From assembly GCA_963705835.1 (NCBI GenBank), contig CAVPLC010000102.1:9731-73730 (forward strand): a stretch of 64,000 nucleotides of DNA, given 5' to 3'. Shown piece after piece: positions 52,382 through 62,555 of the stretch. The position numbers and the translations under genes were made by a program. Each line of letters opens with the position of its first letter. Positions within the stretch are counted from its first letter, which is position 1. The notes beneath the pieces were generated by a model, which was given only the letters and a program-made list of their open reading frames with translations, was not told where the DNA came from and made no database searches. The stretch comes from Palsa-504 sp963705835. Its GTDB lineage: Bacteria > Actinomycetota > Actinomycetes > Streptosporangiales > Streptosporangiaceae.

Positions 52382-53977
52382 GTGAACGAAGCATCTGCCG
52401 GGGCCGCGGCGGGGCACGCGCGGGAGGACGGGACCGCGGCGGGGCACGCGCGGGAGGACGGGACCGCGGCGGGCACGGAGCCGGTGCTTGCGCTGCGGCA
52501 TGCGGCGAAGGCGTTCGGCGCGGTGCAGGCCCTGGCAGACGGATCGATCGAGCTGTACCCGGGAGAGGCCCACGGGCTGGTCGGGGAGAACGGCGCGGGG
52601 AAGTCGACGCTGGTGAAGATCCTCGCGGGCGTTTACCAGCCGGATGCGGGGCAGCTCATCATCGGCGGCGAGTCCGTGACCTTCGCCGGCCCGGCCTCGG
52701 CCCGCGCCGCCGGGGTCGCGGTTATCTACCAGGAGCCGACCCTGTTCCCCGACCTGAGCGTGGCGGAGAACATCTTCATGGGGCGCCAGCCGGTGCGGAC
52801 GGCGCGCAGGATCGACCGCGGCGCGATGAGCCGTGAGGCAGCCGCCATCTTCACCCAGCTCGGCGTCGTACTCGACCCGGGGCGTCCGGCGCGCGGGCTG
52901 TCAGTGGCCGACCAGCAGATCGTGGAGATCGCCAAGGCGCTCTCGCTCGAGGCCCGGGTCCTGGTCATGGACGAGCCCACCGCGGCGCTGACCAACGTCG
53001 AGGTCGACCGGCTGTTCAAGGTCATGGCGGCGCTGCGGCGCCGCGGCACCGCGGTGCTGTTCATCTCGCACCGGCTGGAGGAGGTGTTCGCCAGCTGCCA
53101 GCGGGTGACGATCATGCGCGACGGCCGGTTCGTGCTGACCGCGGGCACGGACGAACTCGACATCGACACCATGATCCGCGCGATGATCGGGCGGGAACTC
53201 GGCGCGATGTTCCACAAGACGGGCGTGACGCCCGGAGAGGTCGTGCTGGACGTCGAGCACCTGGAGCGGGAGAACGTCTTCTACGACATGAGCTTCGCCG
53301 TCCGGCGCGGCGAGATCGTCGCGCTGGCCGGGCTGGTGGGCGCGGGGCGCACGGAGGTCGCGCGGGCCGTCTTCGGGATCGACCGGCGCACCTCGGGTGC
53401 GGTGCGGGTGCTCGGCAAGCCCCTGCCGGCCGGCGAGCCGTCCGCGGCGATGGCGGCGGGGATCGCGTTCGTGCCCGAGGATCGCCGTCAGCAGGGCCTG
53501 GTCATGGACATGGGGATCGACCACAACGTCGCCCTGGCCTCGCTGGGCCGGCTGAGCAAGGCCGGGCTCATCTTCCGGTCGGCCGAACGGAAGCTGGCCA
53601 TGACCTGGGCCCAGCGTCTGCAGCTCAAGTACGGGCGGATGCGCGACCCGGCCTGGTCCCTGTCCGGCGGCAACCAGCAGAAGGTGGTCCTGGGCAAGTG
53701 GCTGGCCCGGCAGCCGTCGCTGCTGATCATCGACGAGCCGACCCGGGGTATCGACGTCGGTACCAAGGCCGAGGTCCATCGCATCCTGGACGAGCTGGCC
53801 GCGGGCGGGGTGGCGGTGCTGATGATCTCCTCCGAGCTGCCCGAGGTGCTCGGCGTAGCCGACCGGATCCTGGTCCTGCACGAAGGCCGCCTGGCCGCGG
53901 AGTTCGACCGCGCGGACGCCACCGCCGACAAGATCATGCGCGCCGCGACCGGGCAGGCCGCTAAGGAGGCGGCGTGA
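52382..53977 (+). CDS. rhaT: Sugar ABC transporter ATPase, RbsA-like (rhamnose importer)
   Basis: 531 residues with two ABC domains. Domain one: Walker A GENGAGKSTLVK, VIYQEPTLFPDLSVAENIFMG, LSVADQQIVEIAKAL, MDEPTAALT. Domain two: degenerate GLVGAGRTEVAR in place of Walker A, PEDRRQQGLVMDM, LSGGNQQKVVLGKWL, IDEPTRGIDVGTK. This is the ribose/CUT2-type layout. The N terminus contains a tandem AGHAREDGTA duplication from a 30-bp repeat. GTG 52382 is chosen, TTG 52370 is possible. First gene of the rhamnose operon; substrate by context. Confidence 0.85.
   Translation: MNEASAGAAAGHAREDGTAAGHAREDGTAAGTEPVLALRHAAKAFGAVQALADGSIELYPGEAHGLVGENGAGKSTLVKILAGVYQPDAGQLIIGGESVTFAGPASARAAGVAVIYQEPTLFPDLSVAENIFMGRQPVRTARRIDRGAMSREAAAIFTQLGVVLDPGRPARGLSVADQQIVEIAKALSLEARVLVMDEPTAALTNVEVDRLFKVMAALRRRGTAVLFISHRLEEVFASCQRVTIMRDGRFVLTAGTDELDIDTMIRAMIGRELGAMFHKTGVTPGEVVLDVEHLERENVFYDMSFAVRRGEIVALAGLVGAGRTEVARAVFGIDRRTSGAVRVLGKPLPAGEPSAAMAAGIAFVPEDRRQQGLVMDMGIDHNVALASLGRLSKAGLIFRSAERKLAMTWAQRLQLKYGRMRDPAWSLSGGNQQKVVLGKWLARQPSLLIIDEPTRGIDVGTKAEVHRILDELAAGGVAVLMISSELPEVLGVADRILVLHEGRLAAEFDRADATADKIMRAATGQAAKEAA
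52411..52470. repeat. 30-bp perfect tandem duplication near ATPase start
   Basis: Two identical 30-base units at 52411-52440 and 52441-52470, beginning GGGGCACGCGCGGGAGGACG. In frame, giving GHAREDGTAA twice ahead of the first ABC domain. Confidence 0.95.
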
Positions 53978-55020
53978 CCGCCCGCGCGCAGGCGCCCGGC
54001 GCGCCCAGGCTGGCGTCGGTGCTGCGGGCCAGGGAGGCCGGGACCGCCGCACTGGTGCTGGTGGTGTTCGCCCTGGCCACGCTGCGGGATCACAGCTTCG
54101 CCGACGTGAACAGCGTGCAGCAGCTTCTGGTCGGGGCGTCGCTGGTCGCGCTGCTCGGCGTGGGCGAGACCCTGGTCATCGTCACCCGCAACATCGACCT
54201 GTCGGTCGGGTCGGTGCTGGGCCTGTGCGCCTTCGTGGTCGGAGACCTGTTCCGGCACCAGCACATCCCGGTCTGGTCCGGGTTCGTGATCGCGATCGCG
54301 CTGGGCGCGGCCATCGGGGCGATCAACGGGCTGATCACCACGGTCGCCCGGGTGCCGAGCCTGGTCGTGACCCTGGCCATGCTGTACATCGTCCGCGGCG
54401 TCGACGCCAAGCTGGTCAACGGGCACATCGTGCTACCGAGCCAGGTGCCGAGCGCCTTCGCCGCCGTCGGCTACCGCACGCTGTTCGGCATCCCGTGGCT
54501 GGCGATCATCGTCGCCGTCGTGGTCGCCGCGGTGGGCTACTCGATGCGGACGTTCCGGCCCTGCCGGGAGCTGTACGCGATCGGGTCCAACCCCGAGGCC
54601 GCCACGCTGGCCGGGATCGCCAGCGGCCGGCGGGTGTTCATGGCCTTCCTCACCAGCGGCGCGCTGGCGGGCCTGGGCGGCGCGCTGTTCCTGGCGCTGT
54701 TCGCGCAGGTCGACAATAGCGCAGGGCTCGGCTACGAGCTGAACGTGATCGCCGCGGTGGTCGTGGGCGGGGTCGCGATCTTCGGCGGGAGCGGCACGGT
54801 GGTAGGCGCGGCGCTGGGAGCGCTGCTGCTGAACACGATCCAGCAGGCGCTGGTCGCGGTGCGCAGTTCCTCCTACTGGAGCGAGGCCATCGCCGGCGCC
54901 CTGCTGCTGGCCGCGATCGCGTTCGACCGCTGGCTGTCGCTGCGGGTGGCCCGCGGCCTGAGATCGGCCGAGGGCGCCCATCGCGACCTGGCCACGGCCG
55001 ACCGAGGGAGCGCGTCATGA
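53974..55020 (+). CDS. rhaP: Sugar ABC transporter permease, RbsC-like
   Basis: 348 residues, eight to nine helices. Signature blocks LLVGASLVALLGVGETLVIVTRNIDLSVGSVLGLCAFVVG, VPSLVVTLAMLYIVRGVD, YAIGSNPEAATLAGI and ELNVIAAVVVGGVAIFGGSGTVVGAALGALLL define CUT2 permeases. The GTG overlaps the ATPase stop, and the stop overlaps the next permease start (ATGA). Confidence 0.9.
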   Translation: MTARAQAPGAPRLASVLRAREAGTAALVLVVFALATLRDHSFADVNSVQQLLVGASLVALLGVGETLVIVTRNIDLSVGSVLGLCAFVVGDLFRHQHIPVWSGFVIAIALGAAIGAINGLITTVARVPSLVVTLAMLYIVRGVDAKLVNGHIVLPSQVPSAFAAVGYRTLFGIPWLAIIVAVVVAAVGYSMRTFRPCRELYAIGSNPEAATLAGIASGRRVFMAFLTSGALAGLGGALFLALFAQVDNSAGLGYELNVIAAVVVGGVAIFGGSGTVVGAALGALLLNTIQQALVAVRSSSYWSEAIAGALLLAAIAFDRWLSLRVARGLRSAEGAHRDLATADRGSAS

Positions 55021-56148
55021 GCTCGGACGTCGCACCGCCCGAGGCGGGCACGGGAGGGGGTGTCCCGCGGCCGTCCCCCGGCCGCGGAGGGATCCGGCAA
55101 GGTCGTCGCGGCGGGGAGCGCCGTGTCGCGGCCGCCGCTGTGGCACCTGGCGATCCGCTGGGAGACGGGCCTGGTGGTCACGCTGGCCGCGGCACTGGTA
55201 TTCGGCAGCCTGGAATCGGCCACGTTCACCAGCCGGATCACGCTGTTCTACGCGGGCATCAACATCGGCTACATCGCGATCATGGCCCTGCCGATGACGC
55301 TGATCGTGGTGACCGGGGAGATCGACCTGTCCGTGGCCTCGATGCTCGGCCTGTCCGGCGCGGTCCTGGGCGACCTGTGGCATCACGGCTGGTCGATATG
55401 GCCGGCCGTGCTGGTGGCGCTGGCCGTCGGGGCGGTGGGCGGCTCGCTCAACGGCCTGCTGGTCACGAAGCTGGGGCTGCCCTCCATCGCGGTGACGATC
55501 GGCACCCTCACGCTCTTCCGTGGCGTAGCCGAGATCCTGCTCGGGTCGCAGACTATCCCGACCGCTTCGGACCGGCCGTTCCCGTCCTGGCTGACCAATA
55601 TCGGGGTGGTCCCGGTCTCAGGCACCGAGTTGTCGTACACGACCGTGATCTTCATCGGGCTGGCCGTCGTGTGCGGCGTGGCGCTGCACGCCACGCCGCT
55701 GGGCCGCGCGATGTTCGCGGCCGGGCTGCAGTCCGAGGCGGCCCGGTTCGCCGGGATCCGGGTCGCGCGCATCAAGTTCTGGCTGTACGTCTTCTCCGGC
55801 GTGATCTGCGCCCTGGCCGGGATCCTGCTGGCGGCGCAGAACTCCTCGGTCAGCTACAACGCGGGCTTCGGGCTGGAGCTCAACGTCGTGGCGATCGTGC
55901 TGCTGGGCGGCGTGTCGATCTTCGGCGGCCGCGGCTCGATACTCGGGGTCGTCCTGTCGGTGGCCATCATCGGCTCGCTCCAGATGGCGCTGACGCAGAT
56001 GAACATCGACCCCAACGTTCAGGAAATCGTGATCGGCGGCCTGCTGCTGATCAGCGTGGTCATCCCCAGCCTTAGCCGGGCGGCCCGCTGGCTGGGCGCC
56101 AGGCTGAGCCTCGGGCGATCCGGTCACACACCGTGGGCGCCGGATTAG
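55017..56148 (+). CDS. rhaQ: Sugar ABC transporter permease, RbsC-like (start frameshifted)
   Basis: About 377 residues. Family blocks MTLIVVTGEIDLSVASMLGLSGAVLG, LPSIAVTIGTLTLFRGVAEIL, RFAGIRVARIKFWLYVFSG and ELNVVAIVLLGGVSIFGGRGS are intact. ATG 55017 overlaps the previous stop (ATGA) but is out of frame with the body; one surplus G in the run at 55056-55060 explains it. Otherwise GTG 55060 would be the start. Second half of the rhamnose channel. Confidence 0.87.
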
Positions 56149-56199
56149 CCCCGTCGCCTAAGTCGGAGTCCAATCCGCTTGGAACAGCGAGGTATCAGT

Positions 56200-57315
56200 A
56201 TGAAAGGTTTCAATAAGATGAGAATCCGGACAGCGCGCAGACAGGCAGCCGTGGTCTTCGTGGCCCTCCTCGCCGGGTCGGGCCTCGCGGCATGCAGCTC
56301 CTCGTCCAGTGGCAGCAGCACTAGCAGCAGCACCGCCACGAGCAGCTCGTCCGCGTCGGCGTCCAGCACGGGCATCAAGCAGGGACTCGTGGTCTACTAC
56401 ATCCCGAAGGACACCCAGAACCCGTACGAGGTCCTCGCGGACCAGGGCGGCGAGAAGGCCCTGTCCGAGCTCGGCGGCAAGGTCGTGGTGAGCAGCGGGA
56501 CGACGGACACGGCGGCCGCCCAGATTCCCTCCATCCAGGCCGCCATCCAGGCGCACGCCAACGCGATCGTGATCGCGGGGAACGACCCCAAGGCGCTGTG
56601 CCCGTCGCTGAACCAGGCGGCGGCGCAGGGCATCAAGATCCTCGCGTTCGACTCCGACGTCAACTGCGGCAGCAGCCCGAACCACCTGTTCATCAACCAG
56701 GCGGACACGCAGACCATCGGCACGTCCGAGGTGGACATCCTGGCCAAGGAGATCGGCAGCACGGGCCAGATCGCGATCTTGTCCGCGGCGGCGAGCGCGA
56801 CCAACCAGAACTCCTGGATCGTGTACATGAAGCAGGAGCTCGCCAAGTACCCGAACATGCACCTGGTCAAGATCGTCTACGGGAACGACGACCCGGCGAC
56901 CTCGCTGACCGTGCTGCTGGGCCTGCTGTCGGCCTACCCGAACCTGCGGGGCATCATCTCGCCGACCACGGTCGGCATCCAGGCCGCCGCGCAGTACCTG
57001 AACACCCACAAGAGCCTGCTCAGCAAGCTCGTGCTGACCGGCCTGGGGCTGCCGTCGCAGATGAAGCCCTACGTCCTGGACGGCACGGTCAAGGAGTTCG
57101 AGCTCTGGAACCCGTCCAACCTCGGCTACCTGGCCGGTTACGCCGCCGCGGCGCTCGCGTCCGGGACCACGAGCCTGACCCCCGGATCCACCTTCAAGGC
57201 GGGCTCGCTCGGCACCTACACGGTGCTGGCGTCGTCCGGCGTCACCGGCCCGTCCGTGGTGCTGGGCCCGCCGACGGTCTTCACCAAGGACAACGTCACC
57301 CAGTTCAACTTCTGA
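56200..57315 (+). CDS. rhaS: Sugar-binding lipoprotein, periplasmic-binding-protein type I (rhamnose receptor)
   Basis: 371 residues. Signal ending GSGLAACSSSS (lipobox LAAC), a Ser/Thr linker, then a RbsB-like fold: GLVVYYIPKDTQNPYEVLADQGGEKALSELGGKV, IQAAIQAHANAIVIAGNDPKALCPSLNQAAAQGIKILAFDSDV and ILAKEIGSTGQIAILSAA. The type I fold and the operon suggest L-rhamnose as ligand. GAGG lies seven bases before the ATG at 56200. Confidence 0.88.
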   Translation: MKGFNKMRIRTARRQAAVVFVALLAGSGLAACSSSSSGSSTSSSTATSSSSASASSTGIKQGLVVYYIPKDTQNPYEVLADQGGEKALSELGGKVVVSSGTTDTAAAQIPSIQAAIQAHANAIVIAGNDPKALCPSLNQAAAQGIKILAFDSDVNCGSSPNHLFINQADTQTIGTSEVDILAKEIGSTGQIAILSAAASATNQNSWIVYMKQELAKYPNMHLVKIVYGNDDPATSLTVLLGLLSAYPNLRGIISPTTVGIQAAAQYLNTHKSLLSKLVLTGLGLPSQMKPYVLDGTVKEFELWNPSNLGYLAGYAAAALASGTTSLTPGSTFKAGSLGTYTVLASSGVTGPSVVLGPPTVFTKDNVTQFNF

Positions 57316-57389
57316 CCATCGCTGCCGGTGCCCGGCTGGCGCTGCGCCGCAAGGCCGGCCGGGCACCCCCGGAGGGAGCTGCACGACCC

Positions 57390-57731
57390 ATGGCGCGGTA
57401 CTGCTTCCTGCTCCAGGTGCGGGCGGAGATGCTGGCCGAGTACCGGGAGCGGCACGCCGCCGTCTGGCCGGACATGCTGCGTGCGCTGCGCGAGACCGGC
57501 TGGCGCAACTACTCGCTGTTCGCGCGCCCGGACGGGCTGCTCGTCGGGTACGTGGAGGCCGACGACCTGGGAGCGGCCCAGCGGGCCATGGCCGCGACCG
57601 AGGTCAACGCGCGCTGGCAGGCGCAGATGAGCCAGTACTTCACCGGACTCGACGGCCGGGCCCCGGACGAGGGCTTCGTGCTGCTCGAGGAGGTGTTCAA
57701 CCTCGAAGATCAGCTCGCACGCCTCGGCTAG
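57390..57731 (+). CDS. rhaM: L-rhamnose mutarotase
   Basis: 113 residues, standard length. YCFLLQVRAEMLAEYRERHAAVWPDMLRALRETGWRNYSLFARPDGLLVGYVEADD and ARWQAQMSQYF match RhaM/RhaU, including the His of ERHAAVWP and the WRNYSLF strand. It interconverts alpha and beta L-rhamnose to feed the isomerase. A GGAGGGAG ribosome site precedes the ATG. Confidence 0.93.
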   Translation: MARYCFLLQVRAEMLAEYRERHAAVWPDMLRALRETGWRNYSLFARPDGLLVGYVEADDLGAAQRAMAATEVNARWQAQMSQYFTGLDGRAPDEGFVLLEEVFNLEDQLARLG

Positions 57732-57758
57732 CCAGCGACCATCACATCACCGGGACCC

Positions 57759-59210
57759 ATGATGACCTCTACCTTCTCCGCCGCCGCGAGCGGCCTGACC
57801 CGGATCGGCGCCAGGCGCACCAAGGTCGGCCTCGTCGCCGGAGGGCTCGGCGCGTACTGGCCGCAGTTCCCCGGCCTCCTGCCGCAGCTCAAGCACTCCG
57901 CCGCGCGGGTATCCGAGCGGATGCGCGCCCTGGACTGCGACGTCACCGACGCCGGGTTCATCTCCGACGCGCAGGACGGGGCCCGGGCCGCGGAGCAGCT
58001 GCGCGCCGCGGGGTGCGACCTGATCGTCTGCTTCCTCACCACCTACATGACCGCCTCGATGGTCGTGCCGATCGCCCAGCGCAGCGGCGCGCCGGTGCTG
58101 CTGATCAACCTGCAGCCCACCGAGGCGATGGATCACGCCACCTTCGACACCGGGCAGTGGCTCGCCTACTGCGGCGCGTGCCCGTTGCCCGAGATGGCCA
58201 ACGCGTTCACGCGCTGCGGGGTCCCGTTCCGCTCCGTGTCGGGCTACCTGGAGGACGAGCGCGCCTGGGCCAGGATCACCCGCTGGATCAAGGCGGCCGG
58301 GGTGCGCGGCGCGCTGCGGCACGGCCGCCACGGGCTGATGGGACACCTGTACCCCGGGATGCTCGACGTCTCGACCGATCTGACCCTGGTGACCGCCAAC
58401 TTCGGCGGGCACGTCGAGGTCCTCGAGGTCGACGACCTGCGGGTCCGGGTCAGCGCGGTGACCGCGGCGCAGGAAAGCGAGCGGATGGCGCTGGCCCGAG
58501 ACGTCTTCACCGTCGACCCGAGCGTCCAGGAGGAGGACTTCCGCTGGGCGGCCCGGGTCTCGGCCGGGCTGGACCGGCTGATCGAGGATTTCGCCCTGGA
58601 CAGCCTGGCCTACTACCACCGCGGGCTCGAAGGAGAACAGCACGAGCGGCTCGCGGCGGGCATGATCCTCGGCGCCTCCCTGCTCACCGCGCGCGGCATC
58701 CCGGCCGCCGGCGAGTACGAGCTGCGCACCTCGCTCGCGATGCTGATCGTCGACCGGCTCGGGGGCGGCGGATCGTTCACCGAGCTGCAGGCCCTCAACT
58801 TCCGCGACGGCGTGGTCGAGATGGGCCACGACGGCCCGGCGCACCTGGCCATCAGCCAGCGCCAGCCGCTGCTGCGCGGCCTTGGCGTGTACCACGGCAA
58901 GCGCGGCTGGGGAGTCTCGGTCGAGTTCGACGTCAAGCACGGGCCGGTCACCGCGTTCGGCATCAGCCAGCAGCGCGACGGCACGTTCCGGTTCGTGGCC
59001 TCGGCCGGCCGGGTCGTGCCCGGCCCGCTGCTGAAGATCGGCAACACGACGTCCCGGGTCGACTTCGGCTGCGATCCCGGCCAGTGGGCCGATGACTGGA
59101 GCGCGACCGGCATCTCCCACCACTGGGCGCTCGGCACCGGCGACCTGCTGCCCGAGCTCCGTGCCGCCGCCGACCTGCTCGGCACCGACCTGACGGAGGT
59201 CGCACCATGA
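57759..59210 (+). CDS. L-fucose isomerase-like protein
   Basis: 483 residues related to L-fucose/L-arabinose isomerases: TKVGLVAGGLGAYWPQFPGL near the start, LIVCFLTTYMTASMVVPIAQR, GRHGLMGHLYPGMLDVSTDLT, and the metal-binding C-terminal region with Glu in AAGEYELRTSLAMLIVDRLGG, EMGHDGPAHLAIS and GISHHWALGTGD. In a rhamnose operon that also encodes a RhaI-type isomerase, this second isomerase-like protein is unexplained; it may act on a related 6-deoxy sugar such as L-fucose. The stop overlaps an ATG (ATGA) at 59207 whose frame closes after ten codons. Confidence 0.82.
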   Translation: MMTSTFSAAASGLTRIGARRTKVGLVAGGLGAYWPQFPGLLPQLKHSAARVSERMRALDCDVTDAGFISDAQDGARAAEQLRAAGCDLIVCFLTTYMTASMVVPIAQRSGAPVLLINLQPTEAMDHATFDTGQWLAYCGACPLPEMANAFTRCGVPFRSVSGYLEDERAWARITRWIKAAGVRGALRHGRHGLMGHLYPGMLDVSTDLTLVTANFGGHVEVLEVDDLRVRVSAVTAAQESERMALARDVFTVDPSVQEEDFRWAARVSAGLDRLIEDFALDSLAYYHRGLEGEQHERLAAGMILGASLLTARGIPAAGEYELRTSLAMLIVDRLGGGGSFTELQALNFRDGVVEMGHDGPAHLAISQRQPLLRGLGVYHGKRGWGVSVEFDVKHGPVTAFGISQQRDGTFRFVASAGRVVPGPLLKIGNTTSRVDFGCDPGQWADDWSATGISHHWALGTGDLLPELRAAADLLGTDLTEVAP

Positions 59211-59256
59211 CCGAGGTCGCCCATGACCGAGGCCACTGACCGAGGTCGCACCGTGA
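59194..59256 (+). repeat. Repeated ribosome-site/start module before rhaI
   Basis: GAGGTCGCACC-ATG, GAGGTCGCCC-ATG and GAGGTCGCACC-GTG follow one another, each a GAGG at near-normal spacing from a start codon. The first start (59207) is coupled to the previous stop but its frame ends at TGA 59237; the second (59223) and third (59253) are in frame with RhaI. Confidence 0.75.
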
Positions 59257-60488
59257 CCGACGCGTACCGAATCCGCACCGGACCCAACCAGAAATCAGGT
59301 TCCGCGATGGCCGACCGAGCCGCAGTCAAGGACGCACTCCGCGCACAGCAGATCGAGCTGCCCTCGTGGGCGTTCGGGAATACCGGCACGCGGTTCAAGG
59401 TCTTCGGCCAGCCGGGGGTCCCGCGGACCCCGTGGGAGAAGGCCGAGGACGCGGCGCAGGTCCACCGGTTCACCGGCGTGGCGCCCAGCATGGCCGTGCA
59501 CATCCCCTGGGACAAGGTCGATGACTACGCGGCGCTGGGCCGGTTCGCCGGGGAACACGGGATCAAGATCGGCACCGTCAACGCCAACGTCTTCCAGGAC
59601 GACGACTACAAGCTCGGCAGCGTGTGCAATCCCGACCCTAAGATCCGCAAGAAGGCCCTGGCTCACCTGCTCGAGTGCGTCGACATCATGGACGCCACCG
59701 GGTCGCGTGACCTCAAGCTGTGGTTCGCCGACGGCACCAACTACCCCGGCCAGGACGACATCACCGCGCGGCAGGACCGGCTGGCCGAGGCGCTCGGGGC
59801 GGTCTACGAGCGGCTCGGCGACCACCAGCGGATGCTGCTTGAGTACAAGCTGTTCGAGCCGTCGTTCTACACCACCGACGTCCCGGACTGGGGCACTTCG
59901 CTGCTGCACTGTATGGCGCTGGGGCCGAAGGCGGCGGTCGTGGTGGACACCGGGCACCACGCCCCGGGCACGAACATCGAATTCATCGTGGCCCTGCTGC
60001 TGCGGGCCGGGCGGCTGGGCGGGTTCGACTTCAACAGCCGGTTCTACGCCGACGACGACCTCATGGTGGGTGCCGCCGACCCGTTCCAGCTCTTCCGCAT
60101 CATGTACGAGGTGGTCCGGGCCGACGCGCTGAGGCCCGCGTCGGGCGTCGCGTTCATGCTCGATCAGTGCCACAACATCGAGCCCAAGATCCCGGCGCAG
60201 ATCCGCTCGGTGATGAACGTCCAGGAGGCCACGGCCAAGGCCCTGATCATCGACGCGGCGGCCCTCGCCGAGGCCCAGCAGGCCGGGGACGTGCTGGCCG
60301 CGAACGCCGTCCTGATGGACGCCTACAGTACCGATGTGCGCCCGCTGCTGGCCGCCGTGCGCGAGGAGGCGGGACTCGAGCCCGACCCGGTGGCGGCCTA
60401 CCAGCGGTCCGGGTACGCGGAGAAGATCGTGGCCGAACGGACGGGAGGAGCCCCTGCGGGGTGGGGAGCGTTAGGTGAGGAGCGCTAG
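59223..60488 (+). CDS. rhaI: L-rhamnose isomerase
   Basis: 421 residues from ATG 59223; GTG 59253 and ATG 59307 are alternatives, the last best matching family N termini (ADRAAVKDALRAQQIELPSWAFGNTGTRF). TIM-barrel blocks FQDDDYKLGSVCNPDPKIRKKALAHLLECVDI, LWFADGTNYPGQDD, LLEYKLFEPSFY, VVVDTGHHAPGTNIEFIVALLLRAGRLGGFDFNSRFYADDDL carry the two-metal ligands. It is the Pseudomonas-type RhaI, not the E. coli RhaA type. It makes L-rhamnulose for the kinase downstream. Confidence 0.93.
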   Translation: MTEATDRGRTVTDAYRIRTGPNQKSGSAMADRAAVKDALRAQQIELPSWAFGNTGTRFKVFGQPGVPRTPWEKAEDAAQVHRFTGVAPSMAVHIPWDKVDDYAALGRFAGEHGIKIGTVNANVFQDDDYKLGSVCNPDPKIRKKALAHLLECVDIMDATGSRDLKLWFADGTNYPGQDDITARQDRLAEALGAVYERLGDHQRMLLEYKLFEPSFYTTDVPDWGTSLLHCMALGPKAAVVVDTGHHAPGTNIEFIVALLLRAGRLGGFDFNSRFYADDDLMVGAADPFQLFRIMYEVVRADALRPASGVAFMLDQCHNIEPKIPAQIRSVMNVQEATAKALIIDAAALAEAQQAGDVLAANAVLMDAYSTDVRPLLAAVREEAGLEPDPVAAYQRSGYAEKIVAERTGGAPAGWGALGEER

Positions 60489-60505
60489 GTGAGGAGCGTC
60501 AGGTG
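60464..60505. repeat. 14-bp repeat at rhaI/rhaEW junction
   Basis: AGGTGAGGAGCG-type units recur about three times, spanning the rhaI stop and the rhaEW ribosome site (GAGGAG six bases before GTG 60503). Repeat copy number here would alter the junction. Confidence 0.7.
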
Positions 60506-62549
60506 AGCGGAGCAGGCCAGGCGCCGGTCGGGGAGCTGATCGCGCGGAGCAACCGCCTGGGGTCTGACCCGCGCAACACGAACTACGCGGGCGGCAACAC
60601 GTCGGCCAAGGGGACCGCGGTCGACCCGGTGACCGGCCGGGACGTGGAGCTGCTCTGGGTCAAGGGCTCGGGCGGTGACCTGGGCACGCTGACCGCGGCG
60701 GGCCTGGCGGTGCTGCGGCTGGACCGGCTGCGCGCGCTGGCCGGCGTCTACCCCGGCGTGGACCGGGAGGACGAGATGGTGGCCGCGTTCGACTTCTGCC
60801 TGCACGGCAACGGGGGTGCGGCGCCGTCGATCGATACGGCGATGCACGGGCTGGTGGAGTACCCGCACGTGGATCACCTGCACCCGGACTCGGGCATCGC
60901 GCTGGCGACCGCGGCGGACGGGGAGAAGCTGACCGCGCGAGTGCTTCGGCGGCCGGGTGGCGTGGGTGCCGTGGCGGCGGCCCGGGTTCCAGCTCGGCCT
61001 GGACATCGCGGCGATCGCGGCGGCCAACCCGCAGGTCATCGGCGTGGTGCTGGGCGGGCACGGCATCACGGCGTGGGGGCCGACGAGCGAGGAGTGCGAG
61101 GCGCGGTCGCTGGAGATCATCCGGACGGCGGCGGACTTCATCACGGCGCGGGGCCGCCCGGAGCCGTTCGGGTCGGTCATGACCGGCTACGAGGCGCTGC
61201 CGCCGCGGGAGCGGCACGCCCGGGCGGCGGCGCTGGCCCCGGTCATCCGCGGGCTGGCCTCGACCGACCGGCGGCAGGTCGGTCACTATACCGACTCCGA
61301 CGTGGTACTCGATTTCGTGTCCCGTGCCGGGCATCCGCGGCTGGCCGCGCTCGGCACGTCGTGCCCGGATCATTTCCTGCGGACCAAGGTGCGGCCGATG
61401 GTGCTGGACCTGCCGCCAGCGGCCCCGCTGGCGGAGGTGGTGGCCCGGCTGCGGGAATTGCACGCGGCCTATCGCGCCGACTACGCCGCCTACTACCAGC
61501 GGCACGCCGGGCCGGACTCGCCGCCGATGCGGGGCGCGGACCCGGCGATCGTGCTGGTGCCCGGGATCGGCATGTTCAGCTACGGAGCCACCAAGCAGAC
61601 CGCGCGGGTGGCGGGCGAGTTCTACGTCAACGCGATCAACGTGATGCGCGGCGCCGAGGCGGTGTCGACCTACTCCCCCATCGACGAGGCGGAGAAGTTC
61701 CGGATCGAGTACTGGGCGCTGGAGGAGGCCAAGCTGGCCCGGATGCCCAAGCCCAGGCCGCTGGCCGGCCGGATCGCCCTGGTCACCGGGGCGGGATCGG
61801 GCATCGGCCGGGCCATCGCCCGCCGGCTGGCCGCCGAGGGCGCGTGCGTGGTGGTGGCCGACCGGGACGCAGCTGGCGCTTCGGCTGTAGCGGCCGAGAT
61901 CGGGAACGCCGACGCGGCGGTCGCGTGCGCGGCGGACGTGACCGATGAGGATCAGGTCGCGGCGTCCGTCGCGGCGGCGGCGCTGGCATTCGGCGGGGTG
62001 GACATGGTGGTGAACAACGCCGGGCTGTCGGTGTCCAAGCCGCTGACCGATACGACCGTGGCGGACTGGGACATCCAGCACGACGTGATGGCCCGGGGCT
62101 CGTTCCTGGTCTCGCGCGAGGCGGCGCGGGCCATGCGGGCCCAGGCCTTGGGCGGGGACATCGTCTACATCTGCAGCAAGAACAGCGTGGTCGCCGGGCC
62201 CGCCAACGTAGCCTACGGCGCGGCCAAGGCCGACCAGGCGCACCAGGTCCGGCTGCTCGCGGCCGAACTTGGCGGCGACGGGATCCGGGTCAACGGCATC
62301 AACCCGGACGGCGTGGTCCGCAGCTCTGGCATCTTCGCGGGCGGCTGGGGAGCCCAGCGCGCCGCGGTCTACGGGGTGGCCGAACAGGACCTGGGCGCCT
62401 ACTACGCCCAGCGCACGCTGCTGAAGAAGGAGGTCCTGCCCGAGCACGTCGCCGCCGCGGTCGTCGCCCTGACCGGCGGGGACCTGTCCCTGACCACCGG
62501 GCTGCACATCCCGGTGGACTCCGGGGTGGCGGCCGGCTTCCTGCGGTGA
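60503..62549 (+). CDS. rhaEW: Bifunctional rhamnulose-1-phosphate aldolase / lactaldehyde dehydrogenase (frameshifted)
   Basis: About 681 residues over one frameshift. N-terminal class II aldolase: NYAGGNTSAKG, LWVKGSGGDLGTL, HVDHLHPDS and VVLGGHGITAWG with Zn-binding histidines. C-terminal SDR: GRIALVTGAGSGIGRAIARRLA, VVNNAGLSVSKPL, YGAAKADQAHQV. The fusion matches RhaEW of Bacilli and Actinobacteria: rhamnulose-1-phosphate is split to DHAP and lactaldehyde, and the SDR part oxidises lactaldehyde. One surplus C at 60938 separates frames; without it TAECFGGRVAWVPWRRPG is restored. Confidence 0.9.
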
Positions 62550-62555
62550 GCCGCC

